From the NCBI GenBank assembly GCA_031538895.1, contig JAVKLU010000034.1:1-41325 (forward strand): 41,325 nucleotides of DNA, in the 5' to 3' direction. Position numbers and translations under genes: made by a program. A model generated the notes under the pieces. It ran no database searches. It was given only the letters and a program-made list of their open reading frames with translations, and was not told the origin of the DNA. Positions 17,721 through 26,382 of the stretch are shown piece after piece; positions within the stretch are counted from its first letter, which is position 1; every line of letters starts with the position of its first letter. Source of the stretch: JAVKLU01 sp031538895. GTDB lineage: Bacteria; Pseudomonadota; Gammaproteobacteria; Burkholderiales; Burkholderiaceae.

Positions 17721-17927
17721 TTAACGCAAAGGAACTTTACGCAACATTTCAATACCGAAGTCGCCATTAGCCAACTCGCGCAAGGCGGTCACACAGGGTT
17801 TGTTGGTTGTGACCACCTTTGCTTTATGACCTTGTAATAATTGACGTGCACGATAAGTCGCGCACAAGGTTAATTGAAAACGATTCGGAATCGAATGTAA
17901 GCAATCTTCAACCGTGATACGTGCCAT
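17721..17927 (-). CDS. rpoZ: RNA polymerase omega subunit
   Basis: Small RNA polymerase subunit that helps assemble beta-prime. The 68 residues begin MARITVEDCLHSIPNRFQL, the conserved omega signature, with NKPCVTALRELANGDFG in the middle. It lies 98 bp after gmk, the usual order. The spoT gene that often follows is not here; yajC follows instead. Confidence 0.95.
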   Translation of the reverse strand: MARITVEDCLHSIPNRFQLTLCATYRARQLLQGHKAKVVTTNKPCVTALRELANGDFGIEMLRKVPLR

Positions 17928-18025
17928 ATAAAAATCCTCTCATTAAAAATACAAAGTAGCAAGTAGCAAGGACTACCAGACCGATGTCACGGTCGATGTC
18001 ATGACCGATTTTGACATGCGCCAAG

Positions 18026-18664
18026 TTATTCAGAACGCTCTAAATGGAACGATTGAAACATCGCGTGATGTCTGCGTTGCTGTTGCAAAAAACGACAACG
18101 CGCCGCTTGCACAATTGATTTTAGTTCGGCAAGAGACGCGTCAAAGTCGTCGTTGATACTAACATAATCAAACTGTGCCGCTTGACCGATCTCGCTGGTC
18201 GCGGCGGCCAAACGCCGCGTGATCGTCTCGTCACTGTCTTGCGCCCGATTTTTTAAACGTTCGTGCAAAACCTCCAAACTGGGTGGCAAAATAAATACGC
18301 TGACCATCTCGGGAAACAATCGCTTCACTTGCAATGCGCCTTGCCAGTCAATTTCTAACAAAATGTCGCCTTGCATCTGCATTTGTGAATCTAGCCATTG
18401 GCGCGAGGTGCCATAAAAATTACCATGAACTTGAGCCCATTCGACAAACTCACCCGCTTTTTGCCGTTGAATAAATTCATCCCGAGAAATAAAAAAATAA
18501 TTCACCCCGTCAACTTCTCCAGCGCGCGGCGCCCGAGTGGTATGTGAAATCGATAACTGTAAATTCGGAACATCACGCCGCAACGCGTCTACCAAGCTCG
18601 ATTTACCCGCCCCCGACGGCGCAACAATCGTCAGCAATAAGGAATGGGCGGCGGCAGTTGGCAT
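18026..18664 (-). CDS. gmk: Guanylate kinase
   Basis: Cytoplasmic enzyme that phosphorylates GMP to GDP with ATP. With the ATG at 18664 the protein has 212 residues, normal for the family. The P-loop APSGAGKSSL is near the N-terminus, followed by the GMP-binding ISHTTRAPRAGEVDGVNYFFIS segment and DILLEIDWQGALQVK. The start at 18664 leaves 7 bp after the yicC stop; a longer frame to 18709 would overlap yicC and adds non-homologous sequence. Confidence 0.95.
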   Translation of the reverse strand: MPTAAAHSLLLTIVAPSGAGKSSLVDALRRDVPNLQLSISHTTRAPRAGEVDGVNYFFISRDEFIQRQKAGEFVEWAQVHGNFYGTSRQWLDSQMQMQGDILLEIDWQGALQVKRLFPEMVSVFILPPSLEVLHERLKNRAQDSDETITRRLAAATSEIGQAAQFDYVSINDDFDASLAELKSIVQAARCRFLQQQRRHHAMFQSFHLERSE

Positions 18665-18671
18665 AAAGGCT

Positions 18672-19583
18672 TTATTGAATATTTTGAAGTTGCTCGCGCA
18701 TCTGGTCAATTTTGACTTTTAAATCAATCGATCCCTGAGTCACCTCTAAAACGCTGGCCTTAGCGCCTAAAGTGTTGGCTTCACGATTGAGTTCTTGCAT
18801 GACAAAATCTGCTTTTTTACCGACGGCGCCGCCTTGATCAAGCAAGTTTTGTAAACTGGTCAAATGCAAAGTCAGGCGCGATAGCTCTTCAGCAACATCG
18901 CCATTAATCATATGGTGTATCACTTCAGCACTTAAACGATCGGCTAAATCAAGCGGCGCATCATGTTGCAATTGGGCGCATATTTTTTGCGCTTTTTGCT
19001 GCAATTGACTCAATAAGCGCGTTTGCAAACTACCCAACTGCGCGGTTAGATCAACCACGATTTTTTGCGCCGCATCGGCGTGGTTTTTAACAATCTCGCG
19101 CAATGCCAGACCTTCTTGCACGCGCGCGGCAACTAACCCATTTAACGCGTCTTGAAAGCCGCCTAAAACGGCTTTGCCCAAAGCCTCGCTATCGATCACG
19201 CGCGAGGGTGCGCCGCAACGACCTAGCAATTCATGCACCGACAGGGTTTGCGCGGCCGGACTCACGCGCAGGACGACAGCTTGTTGATCTAACACTCGCG
19301 CTAATTTTGCGCGATCCAGCTCGATGTCGACGCACTCATCGGCATTCACGCTCACCCGCACTTCAATTTTGCCGCGAACACATTGCGCCGCAATGTCTTT
19401 ACGCATTTGCGCCTCGATAAAACGCAGCTCTTCGGGCAAGCGAAAGTGCAACTCTAAATAGCGCGAATTCAAACTACGCAAATCAAACACCACGCTATAA
19501 CCCACTTGCACGCTCTCTTGATAACGATGTTCATGACTAACAAAACCCGTCATACTTTGAATCGAAACCTTGTGTGTCGTCAT
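18672..19583 (-). CDS. yicC: YicC family endoribonuclease
   Basis: YicC-type protein of 303 residues. E. coli YicC has been reported to act as an endoribonuclease that affects small-RNA stability. The N-terminal domain has the SMTGF signature and the conserved DLRSLNSRYLELHFRLPEELR. The C-terminal DUF1732 region has ISAEVIHHMI-type sequence (SAEVIHHMINGDVAEEL), GKKADFVMQELNREANTLGAKA and a final KVKIDQMREQLQNIQ. It is followed directly by gmk, a common pairing. Confidence 0.93.
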   Translation of the reverse strand: MTTHKVSIQSMTGFVSHEHRYQESVQVGYSVVFDLRSLNSRYLELHFRLPEELRFIEAQMRKDIAAQCVRGKIEVRVSVNADECVDIELDRAKLARVLDQQAVVLRVSPAAQTLSVHELLGRCGAPSRVIDSEALGKAVLGGFQDALNGLVAARVQEGLALREIVKNHADAAQKIVVDLTAQLGSLQTRLLSQLQQKAQKICAQLQHDAPLDLADRLSAEVIHHMINGDVAEELSRLTLHLTSLQNLLDQGGAVGKKADFVMQELNREANTLGAKASVLEVTQGSIDLKVKIDQMREQLQNIQ

Positions 19584-19609
19584 TTTTAATCGGCGCGTTT
19601 ATTCAGCGT

Positions 19610-20113
19610 TTATTCAGCCTTCATTGCCAATTTTTTTGCACTCTTTTGGCGAACATGACGCGGCTTGACCAAGCCTCCAAAAGTAATTCGTTCGTTACCC
19701 TTTAAGGTCACTTCAATTTTTTTATGCGGACGCTTAGGATTGGCGCTGGGTTTGACCACCGTGACGGTTTTTAAGCCACCATTCGCGCTACGTCGGCGTG
19801 TTTTTTTATTCACCGCCATTTTTGCCGAGTCGTCTGGTTTCACGACTTTAGGGCGAAATAAAATCAGTAATTTGCCCACTGCGCCTACCGGTGCCGCGTG
19901 TAAGCTCGTGCAAATATCATCCCACCACGCCTTGCGTTGTTCGCGCTCATCCGTACTGGCGCGAATTTTGATCAAGCCATGAATATCCAAATTGCGACTG
20001 ATTTCGTTAATCACCGCCGGCGTCAAACCAGAATCACCAATCAACACCAAAGGATGCAAATGGTGCGCGTCTTTACGTAACTGAACGCGGGTTTTAGTAT
20101 CTAGAACTAACAT
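19610..20113 (-). CDS. yhbY: YhbY-type CRM-domain RNA-binding protein with basic tail
   Basis: CRS1/YhbY (CRM) domain protein that associates with pre-50S ribosomal particles. The CRM domain spans about residues 1-95 (LRKDAHHLHPLVLIGDSGLT, HGLIKIRA, VGAVGKLLILFRP). The total of 167 residues is longer than the E. coli protein (about 97): a Lys/Arg-rich extension of about 70 residues (KKTRRRSANGG, NPKRPHKKIEV, RHVRQKSAKKLAMKAE) could add non-specific RNA contacts. It is 26 bp upstream of yicC on the minus strand. Confidence 0.9.
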   Translation of the reverse strand: MLVLDTKTRVQLRKDAHHLHPLVLIGDSGLTPAVINEISRNLDIHGLIKIRASTDEREQRKAWWDDICTSLHAAPVGAVGKLLILFRPKVVKPDDSAKMAVNKKTRRRSANGGLKTVTVVKPSANPKRPHKKIEVTLKGNERITFGGLVKPRHVRQKSAKKLAMKAE

Positions 20114-20178
20114 AATTGAACAGAATAATAGTAAAAATAAGGGGTTTTAAAACAGCCACACCCACTCGTTAGGAATCT

Positions 20179-20739
20179 TTATTTAGGCCTTGTAAGAGGG
20201 GCATCAATAGAATGTGCTAAGTCAACTAAAGTAGTTTGCGCCAGCGCATCATGCAAAAATTGTTGACTGGCAAAAAATGCGTAACTCGCCGCCCAAAACA
20301 CCAGATTCACTACAAAGCTACACAAAGTTTGCATCAAGGACGTGTTAAAAATTATGTTGTACAACATCGCGGGGAAAACCCACATCCAGCCGCCGACATA
20401 ACGAATAATGGCCTGTTGGCGTGAGGGCAAGCGGCCATCAATTGACAACACTTTAATTTTCCACACTCGCATGGCCAGGGTTTGCCCGCCTTTGGTCCAG
20501 CAGTACACAAAATACACGCCGAATAGTACAAACGAGATCACTTGATACGCCAAGCTGGTCAGGCGCACATGCACGATGAATTGCAACACAATCAAAACTA
20601 AACTGGCCACAAAGGCAATGGCCGCCAACAGAAAGGCCTCGTAGACCAAACAGGTCAAGCGACGCGCCAAAGATACTGTCGGAAAAGGCAGTAGAACCGG
20701 GTTAACCGAAGCTGGCAGCAAGGCAGAAAAATTTATCAT
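20179..20739 (-). CDS. RDD family membrane protein
   Basis: Integral membrane protein of 186 residues with three or four hydrophobic segments (about 31-55, 63-82, 118-148). The RDD-type signature LARRLTCLVYEAFLLAA at the N-terminus and TKGGQTLAMRVWKIKVL in the middle place it in the RDD family (Pfam RDD). Function is unknown for most members; some have been proposed to be ion antiporters. It appears to be a separate unit, 65 bp upstream of yhbY. Confidence 0.85.
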   Translation of the reverse strand: MINFSALLPASVNPVLLPFPTVSLARRLTCLVYEAFLLAAIAFVASLVLIVLQFIVHVRLTSLAYQVISFVLFGVYFVYCWTKGGQTLAMRVWKIKVLSIDGRLPSRQQAIIRYVGGWMWVFPAMLYNIIFNTSLMQTLCSFVVNLVFWAASYAFFASQQFLHDALAQTTLVDLAHSIDAPLTRPK

Positions 20740-20892
20740 ATCAACTAAGCATTGAATAAGAAATCAATGGTGACAGCACTTAGCGTCGAACCATGATCAC
20801 ATGCGATTAGGCTAGTCTGATATTTAAAGCCTTCTCAACTGGACATAGTCTAGCGGATGAGCCGATTGCGTCCTTTTTTCACCTGCGCGAAT

Positions 20893-21963
20893 CTAGGTCG
20901 GTCGGATGGATTTATTGTTTGCCAAGTCCGCGGCGGCCTCGCGCAAGGCCTGCTCTGTTGTCGTCCAATCTAAACAAGCATCGGTCACCGAGCAACCGTA
21001 ACGAAGTTGCGAGAGGTCTTGTGGAATCGCTTGATTACCCGATTCAATAAAACTTTCAAGCATGACGCCGCGAATAGCGGTCTGACCATTGTTAATTTGT
21101 TGCACCACGTCGCGCAAGACACTGGGTTGAAGCGCCGGATTTTTTTGACTATTGGCGTGCGAGCAATCCACAACAATATTGACGGCGATACCCGCTTTAC
21201 GCATTGCTTGGGCCGCTGCCGATATGCTTACATGATCGTAATTGGGCTGTGGGCCCCCGCGCAAAACCAAATGTCCGTAAGCATTGCCTTTAGTACAAAT
21301 CACTGCCGAACGACCTTCTGCATTAATACCCAAAAAGCGATGCGGCCGCGCCGCAGACAAAATGCCGTTAATCGCCGTCGCCACATTGCCATCGGTCCCA
21401 TTTTTAAACCCCACCGAGGTGGATAGTCCCGACGCCATTTCTCGATGCGTTTGCGACTCTGCCGTGCGCGCACCAATTGCCGTCCACGCCACCAGATCAC
21501 CTAAGTATTGCGGCGAAATCGGATCAAGGGCTTCCGTTCCAGTCGGCATGCCGATACGGTTCACTTCGTGTAAAAAGCTTCGCGCCAAGGTCATGCCTTC
21601 TTGAATACAAAAACTATCGTTCATAAAAGGATCGTTGATATAACCCTTCCACCCCACCGTCGTGCGCGGCTTTTCAAAATACACCCGCATCACAATATAT
21701 AAGGTGTCTTTGAGTTGCTCCGCCAAAATTTTTAAACGCCGCGCATAATCCATTCCAGCAATCGGATCATGAATCGAGCACGGACCGACAACGACTAACA
21801 GCCGCTTGTCTTGGCCCTGCAAAATCGCTTCTATTGCCGCGCGACTCGAACGCACGCAATCGCTGGCCTGGACGCTGATCGGTACTTGTTGATGAATTTC
21901 TAGCGGTGTCGGCATCGGTAAAAACGCATCGATATTGCCGTTCTCAAGAATGGTCAAAGTCAT
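20893..21963 (-). CDS. aroG: 3-deoxy-7-phosphoheptulonate (DAHP) synthase, AroG/AroF/AroH class
   Basis: First enzyme of the shikimate pathway, condensing phosphoenolpyruvate with erythrose 4-phosphate. The 356 residues match type I-alpha feedback-regulated enzymes. Conserved parts are VVGPCSIHDP (metal-ligand Cys62), RVYFEKPRTTVGWKGYINDP, the GARTAESQTHREMASGLS segment, GFKNGTDGN and VDCSHANSQK. Which aromatic amino acid inhibits it cannot be decided by eye, so the symbol is provisional. The second MITE copy starts 49 bp upstream of the start codon and may lie in or near the promoter. Confidence 0.93.
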   Translation of the reverse strand: MTLTILENGNIDAFLPMPTPLEIHQQVPISVQASDCVRSSRAAIEAILQGQDKRLLVVVGPCSIHDPIAGMDYARRLKILAEQLKDTLYIVMRVYFEKPRTTVGWKGYINDPFMNDSFCIQEGMTLARSFLHEVNRIGMPTGTEALDPISPQYLGDLVAWTAIGARTAESQTHREMASGLSTSVGFKNGTDGNVATAINGILSAARPHRFLGINAEGRSAVICTKGNAYGHLVLRGGPQPNYDHVSISAAAQAMRKAGIAVNIVVDCSHANSQKNPALQPSVLRDVVQQINNGQTAIRGVMLESFIESGNQAIPQDLSQLRYGCSVTDACLDWTTTEQALREAAADLANNKSIRPT

Positions 21964-22011
21964 AAAGTAATGTAAGCCGTCCGCCTAAAAGCGCAAGGCA
22001 CTATTGTTAAA

Positions 22012-22154
22012 GGGCACTTCCATAAATACAGAATGTGCGGATGAAGTGCGCGGCGCACAGCACACAGAAACCGGAGCGTACATACAGTACGTGAGGATTT
22101 CGCGTACTGCGCAACAAAGCAATTCGCCGCAAAAATGAATTGATAGAAGTGCCC
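22012..22154 (+). mobile_element. 143-bp MITE-like element, copy 2
   Basis: Second copy, again exactly 143 bp, with terminal inverted repeats beginning GGGCACTTC and ending GAAGTGCCC. The flanking 4-mers are TAAA and TAGA, an imperfect duplication. It lies between the divergent aroG and lpxK genes, so it could affect both promoters. It has no ORF. Confidence 0.85.
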
Positions 22155-22220
22155 TAGAGGTTAATTTAAAATTTCTTGATGCAACTTGATACGCTGCAAA
22201 CTTCCTGATTATCTCTGCTC

Positions 22221-23396
22221 ATGACTAAAACCCTTCAATCACGCCAACTGCCACAATTCTGGTACGCGGCTGGTGCTCGTCTGAGTTTTAAGCGGATCGC
22301 TTTAATTGGATTGTTATTACCGCTCTCTTATTTATACCGCGCGCTTTTATGGCTGCGTCAAAAATATTTTCAACATCTCGCGCCCGCTGCGCCGCTGCCT
22401 TGCCCCGTCATCGTTGTCGGCAATATTTATATTGGCGGCACAGGTAAAACACCTTTACTCATCTCGCTGGTGAGCGCCCTAAAAAATCAAGGTTGGCACC
22501 CTGGCGTGGTCACGCGCGGTTACGGTCACACGGGTTCCGCAAGCGAACTCAAAAAACCTCTTGAACTCTCGCCGCATCACGATGCGCGTCAGGTCGGCGA
22601 CGAAGCGCTACTGATTTATTTACAATGCAAAATTCCCGTGGTCGTGTGTAATCACCGCGATGTCGCCGCCAAATTTCTGTTGGCACAGCGCCCTGAAGTC
22701 AACGTCATTTTGGCTGACGATGGATTACAACACTATGCTTTGTATCGCGATATTGAGATCGCGCTTTACGATGGTCGCGGCATCGGCAACGGCCAAGTGC
22801 TTCCTGCCGGACCTTTGCGTGAATCACCTCATCGCGCCGTGGATTACCACTTAATCCATCTGCCGCGCAATACCGCGCCGACAGCCGCTTTGCAAACAAT
22901 GCCGACATTAAAAACAGCTCACATTGTTTACGGTGAAATTGGTTTGCCTTATGTTTTGTCATCAACACTGTCGTCAACTTTGCCTGAAAAAAACCTCCCG
23001 TCGGGACCGCATTCGACCATTGTTTCGTGGCAACAATTTGGTATGCAATACGCCGAAGCTCGGCTACACGCGCTAGCCGGAATCGGCGACCCTGAAAGAT
23101 TTTTTAACGCCCTCAAAGCACAAGGCCTGCACTTATCCCAAACCATCGCACTGCCCGATCACTTTGCCTTTCCTGATAATTTTTTTGCCGACTTTAATGC
23201 GCACGATGTCATATTGCTCACCGAAAAGGATGCAGTAAAATGTTTCCATCATGTGCAAAATTGCGCCGCTAATTGCGCAGGTAAAGGCCCTCAGCTGTGG
23301 GTGGTACCCTATTCAATCGCACTGGATGCCCAATGGTTTGATACGCTCAATCGTCGTCTACTGGCTTTGGTTCAAAACAAATCAAACGCTATTTAA
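22221..23396 (+). CDS. lpxK: Tetraacyldisaccharide 4'-kinase
   Basis: Inner-membrane-associated kinase that phosphorylates the 4' position of the lipid A disaccharide precursor. The 391 residues are slightly longer than usual (about 330-350). It has an N-terminal hydrophobic helix (about 26-45), Walker A GGTGKT at 72-77 within VVGNIYIGGTGKTPLL, VVTRGYGH, VGDEALLI, NVILADDGLQHYAL, LPAGPLRES and the C-terminal LLTEKDAVKC. It heads lpxK-trm112-kdsB, a common lipid A/KDO cluster. Confidence 0.95.
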   Translation: MTKTLQSRQLPQFWYAAGARLSFKRIALIGLLLPLSYLYRALLWLRQKYFQHLAPAAPLPCPVIVVGNIYIGGTGKTPLLISLVSALKNQGWHPGVVTRGYGHTGSASELKKPLELSPHHDARQVGDEALLIYLQCKIPVVVCNHRDVAAKFLLAQRPEVNVILADDGLQHYALYRDIEIALYDGRGIGNGQVLPAGPLRESPHRAVDYHLIHLPRNTAPTAALQTMPTLKTAHIVYGEIGLPYVLSSTLSSTLPEKNLPSGPHSTIVSWQQFGMQYAEARLHALAGIGDPERFFNALKAQGLHLSQTIALPDHFAFPDNFFADFNAHDVILLTEKDAVKCFHHVQNCAANCAGKGPQLWVVPYSIALDAQWFDTLNRRLLALVQNKSNAI

Positions 23397-23427
23397 GACT
23401 CCTTGTTTAATCACTCAAATGACTTTT

Positions 23428-23598
23428 ATGGACGCCCGCCTTGTAGATATTTTGGTTTGTCCGATATGCAAAGGAGAACTTCGTTTTGACAAAGCGCTTA
23501 ACGAATTAATTTGCCCCATCGACAAATTGGCTTTCCCCATCCGTAATCAAATTCCCGTCATGTTGATTGACGAAGCGCGCGAGTGTCCCAGCGCATGA
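23428..23598 (+). CDS. Trm112/YcaR family protein
   Basis: Small zinc-ribbon-like protein of 56 residues (MDARLVDILVCPICKGELRF...). CPICKGEL is the first knuckle and ELICPIDKLAFPIRNQIPVMLIDEAR the second. Bacterial Trm112-like proteins are thought to stabilise methyltransferases, and the gene is typically found between lpxK and kdsB. An in-frame ATG at 23419 is an alternative start. The stop overlaps the kdsB start (ATGA at 23595-23598), so the two are coupled. Confidence 0.92.
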   Translation: MDARLVDILVCPICKGELRFDKALNELICPIDKLAFPIRNQIPVMLIDEARECPSA

Positions 23599-24392
23599 GC
23601 GACTTTCACATCATCATTCCGGCACGCATTGCGTCAACGCGGCTACCGCGAAAATCTTTACTTGATATCGCGGGCTTACCCATGGTGATCCGCGTCGCAC
23701 GCCAGGTATCCAGTTGCGGCGCGCGTTCGATTACGGTCGCCACTGACGACGATGAAATTGAATCGGTCTGCGCGCAGCATCAGGTCGCCTGCGTCCGTAC
23801 CGCCAATACTCATATGAGTGGCACCGATCGTGTCGCAGAAGCCGCGCGAATATTAGCGCTGCAACCCACCGACATCGTCATCAATGTGCAAGGCGACGAA
23901 CCCTTAATCCCGCCTTCGCTGATCAATGCAGTCGCACAAAAAGTCTCTCTCTGTCCAGTCGCGACAGCAGCACATCTGATTCATGATCGCGACGATATTT
24001 TTAATCCCAACGTCGTTAAAGTAGTGCTCAATCGTTTTGAGCAAGCGCTGTATTTTTCACGCGCGCCGCTACCTTGGTGGCGCGACGGTTATGCCAAAGA
24101 CGCGCAAGCTCAACACATTTCGCATCAGGTCTTGCGTCATTACGGAATTTACGGATTTCGCGTCCAAACCTTGCAAGATTTTGTCGAACTGCCCGCCGGA
24201 GCGTTAGAGCAAATCGAGGCATTAGAACAATTGCGCTTTCTGGAAAACGGCATCCCGATTGCGGTTCATCTGTCCACTGAAACACCGCAGGCCGGGGTTG
24301 ACACCTATGAAGACTGGATTCGGGTGAATCACTACCTGGCTCAACATAATCAGGTTTCTTTGTTGAACGCTGTCACCTCATCGTCAGCCTAG
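23595..24392 (+). CDS. kdsB: 3-deoxy-manno-octulosonate (KDO) cytidylyltransferase
   Basis: Cytoplasmic enzyme that activates KDO as CMP-KDO for lipopolysaccharide inner-core synthesis. The 265 residues start MSDFHIIIPARIASTRLP, the nucleotide-binding signature. Also present are VATDDDEI, VINVQGDEPLI, NPNVVKVVL, YFSRAPLPWWRDG, HYGIYGFR and LEQLRFLENG. The start at 23595 overlaps the trm112 stop by four bases; a slightly longer frame from 23583 is less likely. Confidence 0.96.
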   Translation: MSDFHIIIPARIASTRLPRKSLLDIAGLPMVIRVARQVSSCGARSITVATDDDEIESVCAQHQVACVRTANTHMSGTDRVAEAARILALQPTDIVINVQGDEPLIPPSLINAVAQKVSLCPVATAAHLIHDRDDIFNPNVVKVVLNRFEQALYFSRAPLPWWRDGYAKDAQAQHISHQVLRHYGIYGFRVQTLQDFVELPAGALEQIEALEQLRFLENGIPIAVHLSTETPQAGVDTYEDWIRVNHYLAQHNQVSLLNAVTSSSA

Positions 24393-24450
24393 ACCGGCAA
24401 TATCCGAATACTCTTTTTTATTTGATGTCCCATTATTTTTTGGAGTCGTT

Positions 24451-25089
24451 ATGCGAATCATGTTACTAGGCGCGCCTGGTGCAGGTAAGGGCACTCAAGC
24501 CCAATTTTTAAAAGAAACCTTTTCGATTCCACAAATTTCTACAGGCGACATGTTGCGCGCGGCGGTACAAGCAGGTTCACCTTTGGGCATCATGGCCAAA
24601 AAAGTCATGGACAGCGGCGCCTTGGTTTCTGATGACATCATCATCGGCTTAGTCAAGGAACGTCTCAAACAAGATGATTGTCAGCGCGGCTATTTATTTG
24701 ACGGCTTCCCTCGCACCTTGCCACAGGCCCAAGCCATGGATGAAGCACGAATTGAACTCGATATGGTGATTGAAATTGATGTTCCTGACGCCGATATCGT
24801 CGAACGAATGAGCGGTCGCCGCGTACACCCTGGATCAGGACGGACCTATCATGTCAAATTCAATCCTCCAAAGAACCTTGATATCGATGATCTGACCGGC
24901 GAAGCTTTGATCCAACGCGATGACGACAAAGAAGAAACCGTGAAAAAACGCCTTGCTATTTACCATCAGCAAACGAGCGTCTTATTAGGTTTTTACGGAC
25001 AAAAACAATCTTTACGCTATCTAAAAATTGATGGTACGCAACCCGTCGAACAAGTGAAAACAACGCTCTTGAGCGCTTTAAAAAAATGA
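24451..25089 (+). CDS. adk: Adenylate kinase
   Basis: Interconverts ATP + AMP and 2 ADP. The 212 residues match the long bacterial form with a LID domain. The P-loop GAPGAGKGT is at 7-15, followed by ISTGDMLRAAVQ, GYLFDGFPRTLPQAQAM and the LID region SGRRVHPGSGRTYHVKFNPPK. The LID has no cysteines, so it is the zinc-free type, as in E. coli. A good Shine-Dalgarno (GGAG, 24442-24445) sets the start. The stop overlaps the downstream SDR start (ATGA). Confidence 0.96.
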   Translation: MRIMLLGAPGAGKGTQAQFLKETFSIPQISTGDMLRAAVQAGSPLGIMAKKVMDSGALVSDDIIIGLVKERLKQDDCQRGYLFDGFPRTLPQAQAMDEARIELDMVIEIDVPDADIVERMSGRRVHPGSGRTYHVKFNPPKNLDIDDLTGEALIQRDDDKEETVKKRLAIYHQQTSVLLGFYGQKQSLRYLKIDGTQPVEQVKTTLLSALKK

Positions 25090-25850
25090 CTCTTTATTCT
25101 TTACACAACAAAATCTGCGTTATTACTGGCGCCGCCCAAGGCATTGGTTTGGCTACTGCGCGAGTTTTTGCGCAACGCGGTGCAACCGTCATCTTGTGCG
25201 ACATCAACGCCTCAACATTAGAAGCCGCATGCGCACAATGCCTTGCGGATTGCCCTGCCGATGCCCAAAATACCGCCGTGGCGCACGTCATTTCGGTGGT
25301 GGATCGCGCCCAAGTCGAGGCAATGATGAATCAAGTCAAAGCACAATTTGGGCGAATTGATGTGCTTATCAATAACGCTGGAATCACGCGTGATGCACGC
25401 TTGCAAAAAATGACGCTGGCAGAATTTGATCAAGTCATTGACGTTAATTTACGCGGCGTTTTTCATTGCAGTCAAGTTGCGGCCGACATCATGGTGGCAC
25501 AAGGCAAGGGCACCATTATTAATGCAACATCTATCGTCGGGTTATACGGTAATTTTGGCCAAACAAATTACGCCGCCAGTAAATTTGGCGTGATTGGATT
25601 TACCAAAACATGGGCGCGTGAACTGGGCCCCAAAGGAGTTCGTGTTAACGCCGTCGCACCCGGATTTATCGACACTCCAATTTTGCGAACAATGCCCGAA
25701 AAAGTCGTGGCAGAACTCACCACGCGCGTACCCTTACGCCGCCTGGGGCAACCCGAAGATATCGCTAATACCTACGCTTTTTTAGCCAGTAATGATGCGG
25801 CCTATATCAATGGAGTGGTCATTGAAGTTGGGGGCGGGCTGACGATCTAA
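25086..25850 (+). CDS. SDR-family 3-oxoacyl-[ACP] reductase-like protein
   Basis: Short-chain dehydrogenase/reductase of 254 residues, closest in appearance to FabG. The NAD(P) motif is TGAAQGIG at 14-21, NNAG is at 96-99, and the catalytic residues are Asn121, Ser149, Tyr162 and Lys166 (NYAASKFGVIGFTKTWARELGPKGVRVN cut at Tyr-x3-Lys). VAPGFIDTP and the C-terminal INGVVIEVGGGLTI are typical. It is coupled to adk by a 4-bp overlap and lies outside any fatty-acid cluster, so it may serve another pathway such as polyhydroxyalkanoate or a housekeeping reductase role. Confidence 0.88.
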   Translation: MTLYSLHNKICVITGAAQGIGLATARVFAQRGATVILCDINASTLEAACAQCLADCPADAQNTAVAHVISVVDRAQVEAMMNQVKAQFGRIDVLINNAGITRDARLQKMTLAEFDQVIDVNLRGVFHCSQVAADIMVAQGKGTIINATSIVGLYGNFGQTNYAASKFGVIGFTKTWARELGPKGVRVNAVAPGFIDTPILRTMPEKVVAELTTRVPLRRLGQPEDIANTYAFLASNDAAYINGVVIEVGGGLTI

Positions 25851-25937
25851 GGATTGCTTGAAGAACCCGCTGAATCAAGTCGATTTTTTAGAAGAACTTT
25901 CTATATGACCACGCGCGGATCCAGCACCCCTTACATC

Positions 25938-25985
25938 GCAAGCACGGGCGCAAGCACAATCGCAAGCACAAACGCAAGAACAATG
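25938..25985 (+). repeat. Four tandem 12-bp units upstream of dnaA
   Basis: Units start at 25938, 25950, 25962 and 25974, each GCAAGCACnnnn or a one-base variant (GCAAGAAC in the last). On the minus strand they would encode a repeated VLAx pattern, but no supported gene uses it. Confidence 0.8.
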
Positions 25986-26279
25986 CCACTTACGTAAAAA
26001 ATTGTCGAAAAAAGATCGGCGTATAGTAGAATCGCGCCCCCTGCTTTGTCCGGTATTTTGCGCAATCGAATCCCTCGATGGGAGTATGCGAGAGTTCGCG
26101 AGAGTCCGCTTATTAAGCTCTGCGCTGCTTGCAGGCCTCGGACAGCTTGGTCAGACACAGATCGGTCAGATACGAGTCAGTCAAGCACGAGGGGCAAGGC
26201 AATACAAGTAGATACGCGAGCAAATCAATTAAAAATCGAACAACTCTTTGGCCTTAACCACCAAAGCAATGAGACCGCG

Positions 26280-26330
26280 ACTTCGATGAGGCCGTAACTT
26301 CGATGAGGCATTAACTTCGATGAAGCAGAT
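26280..26330 (+). repeat. Three tandem 17-bp units just upstream of dnaA
   Basis: ACTTCGATGAGGC-type units start at 26280, 26297 and 26314 and lie 50-100 bp before the dnaA start. They could be regulator-binding iterons in the dnaA leader or just a tandem duplication. Confidence 0.75.
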
Positions 26331-26382
26331 TTCTTCAATTATTTTCCTGACGCGTTGTGCGGCAAGTTATTTTTAGGTATTT

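Larger units (their letters stand above)
25851..26382. other. 532-bp intergenic leader upstream of dnaA
   Basis: I see no convincing gene here. The stretch holds two short tandem repeat arrays (25938-25985 and 26280-26330) and a possible promoter with TTGTCG at 26002-26007 and TAGAAT at 26027-26032, 19-bp spacer. The usual rpmH-rnpA genes are not next to dnaA. No canonical TTATCCACA DnaA box is visible. Confidence 0.6.

Noticed and set aside
25931..26158. Minus-strand small membrane protein ending in repeated VLAx units
   Set aside because: The hydrophobic end is the translation of the 12-bp tandem array. No ribosome-binding site or family match is seen, and it lies in the probable dnaA promoter region.
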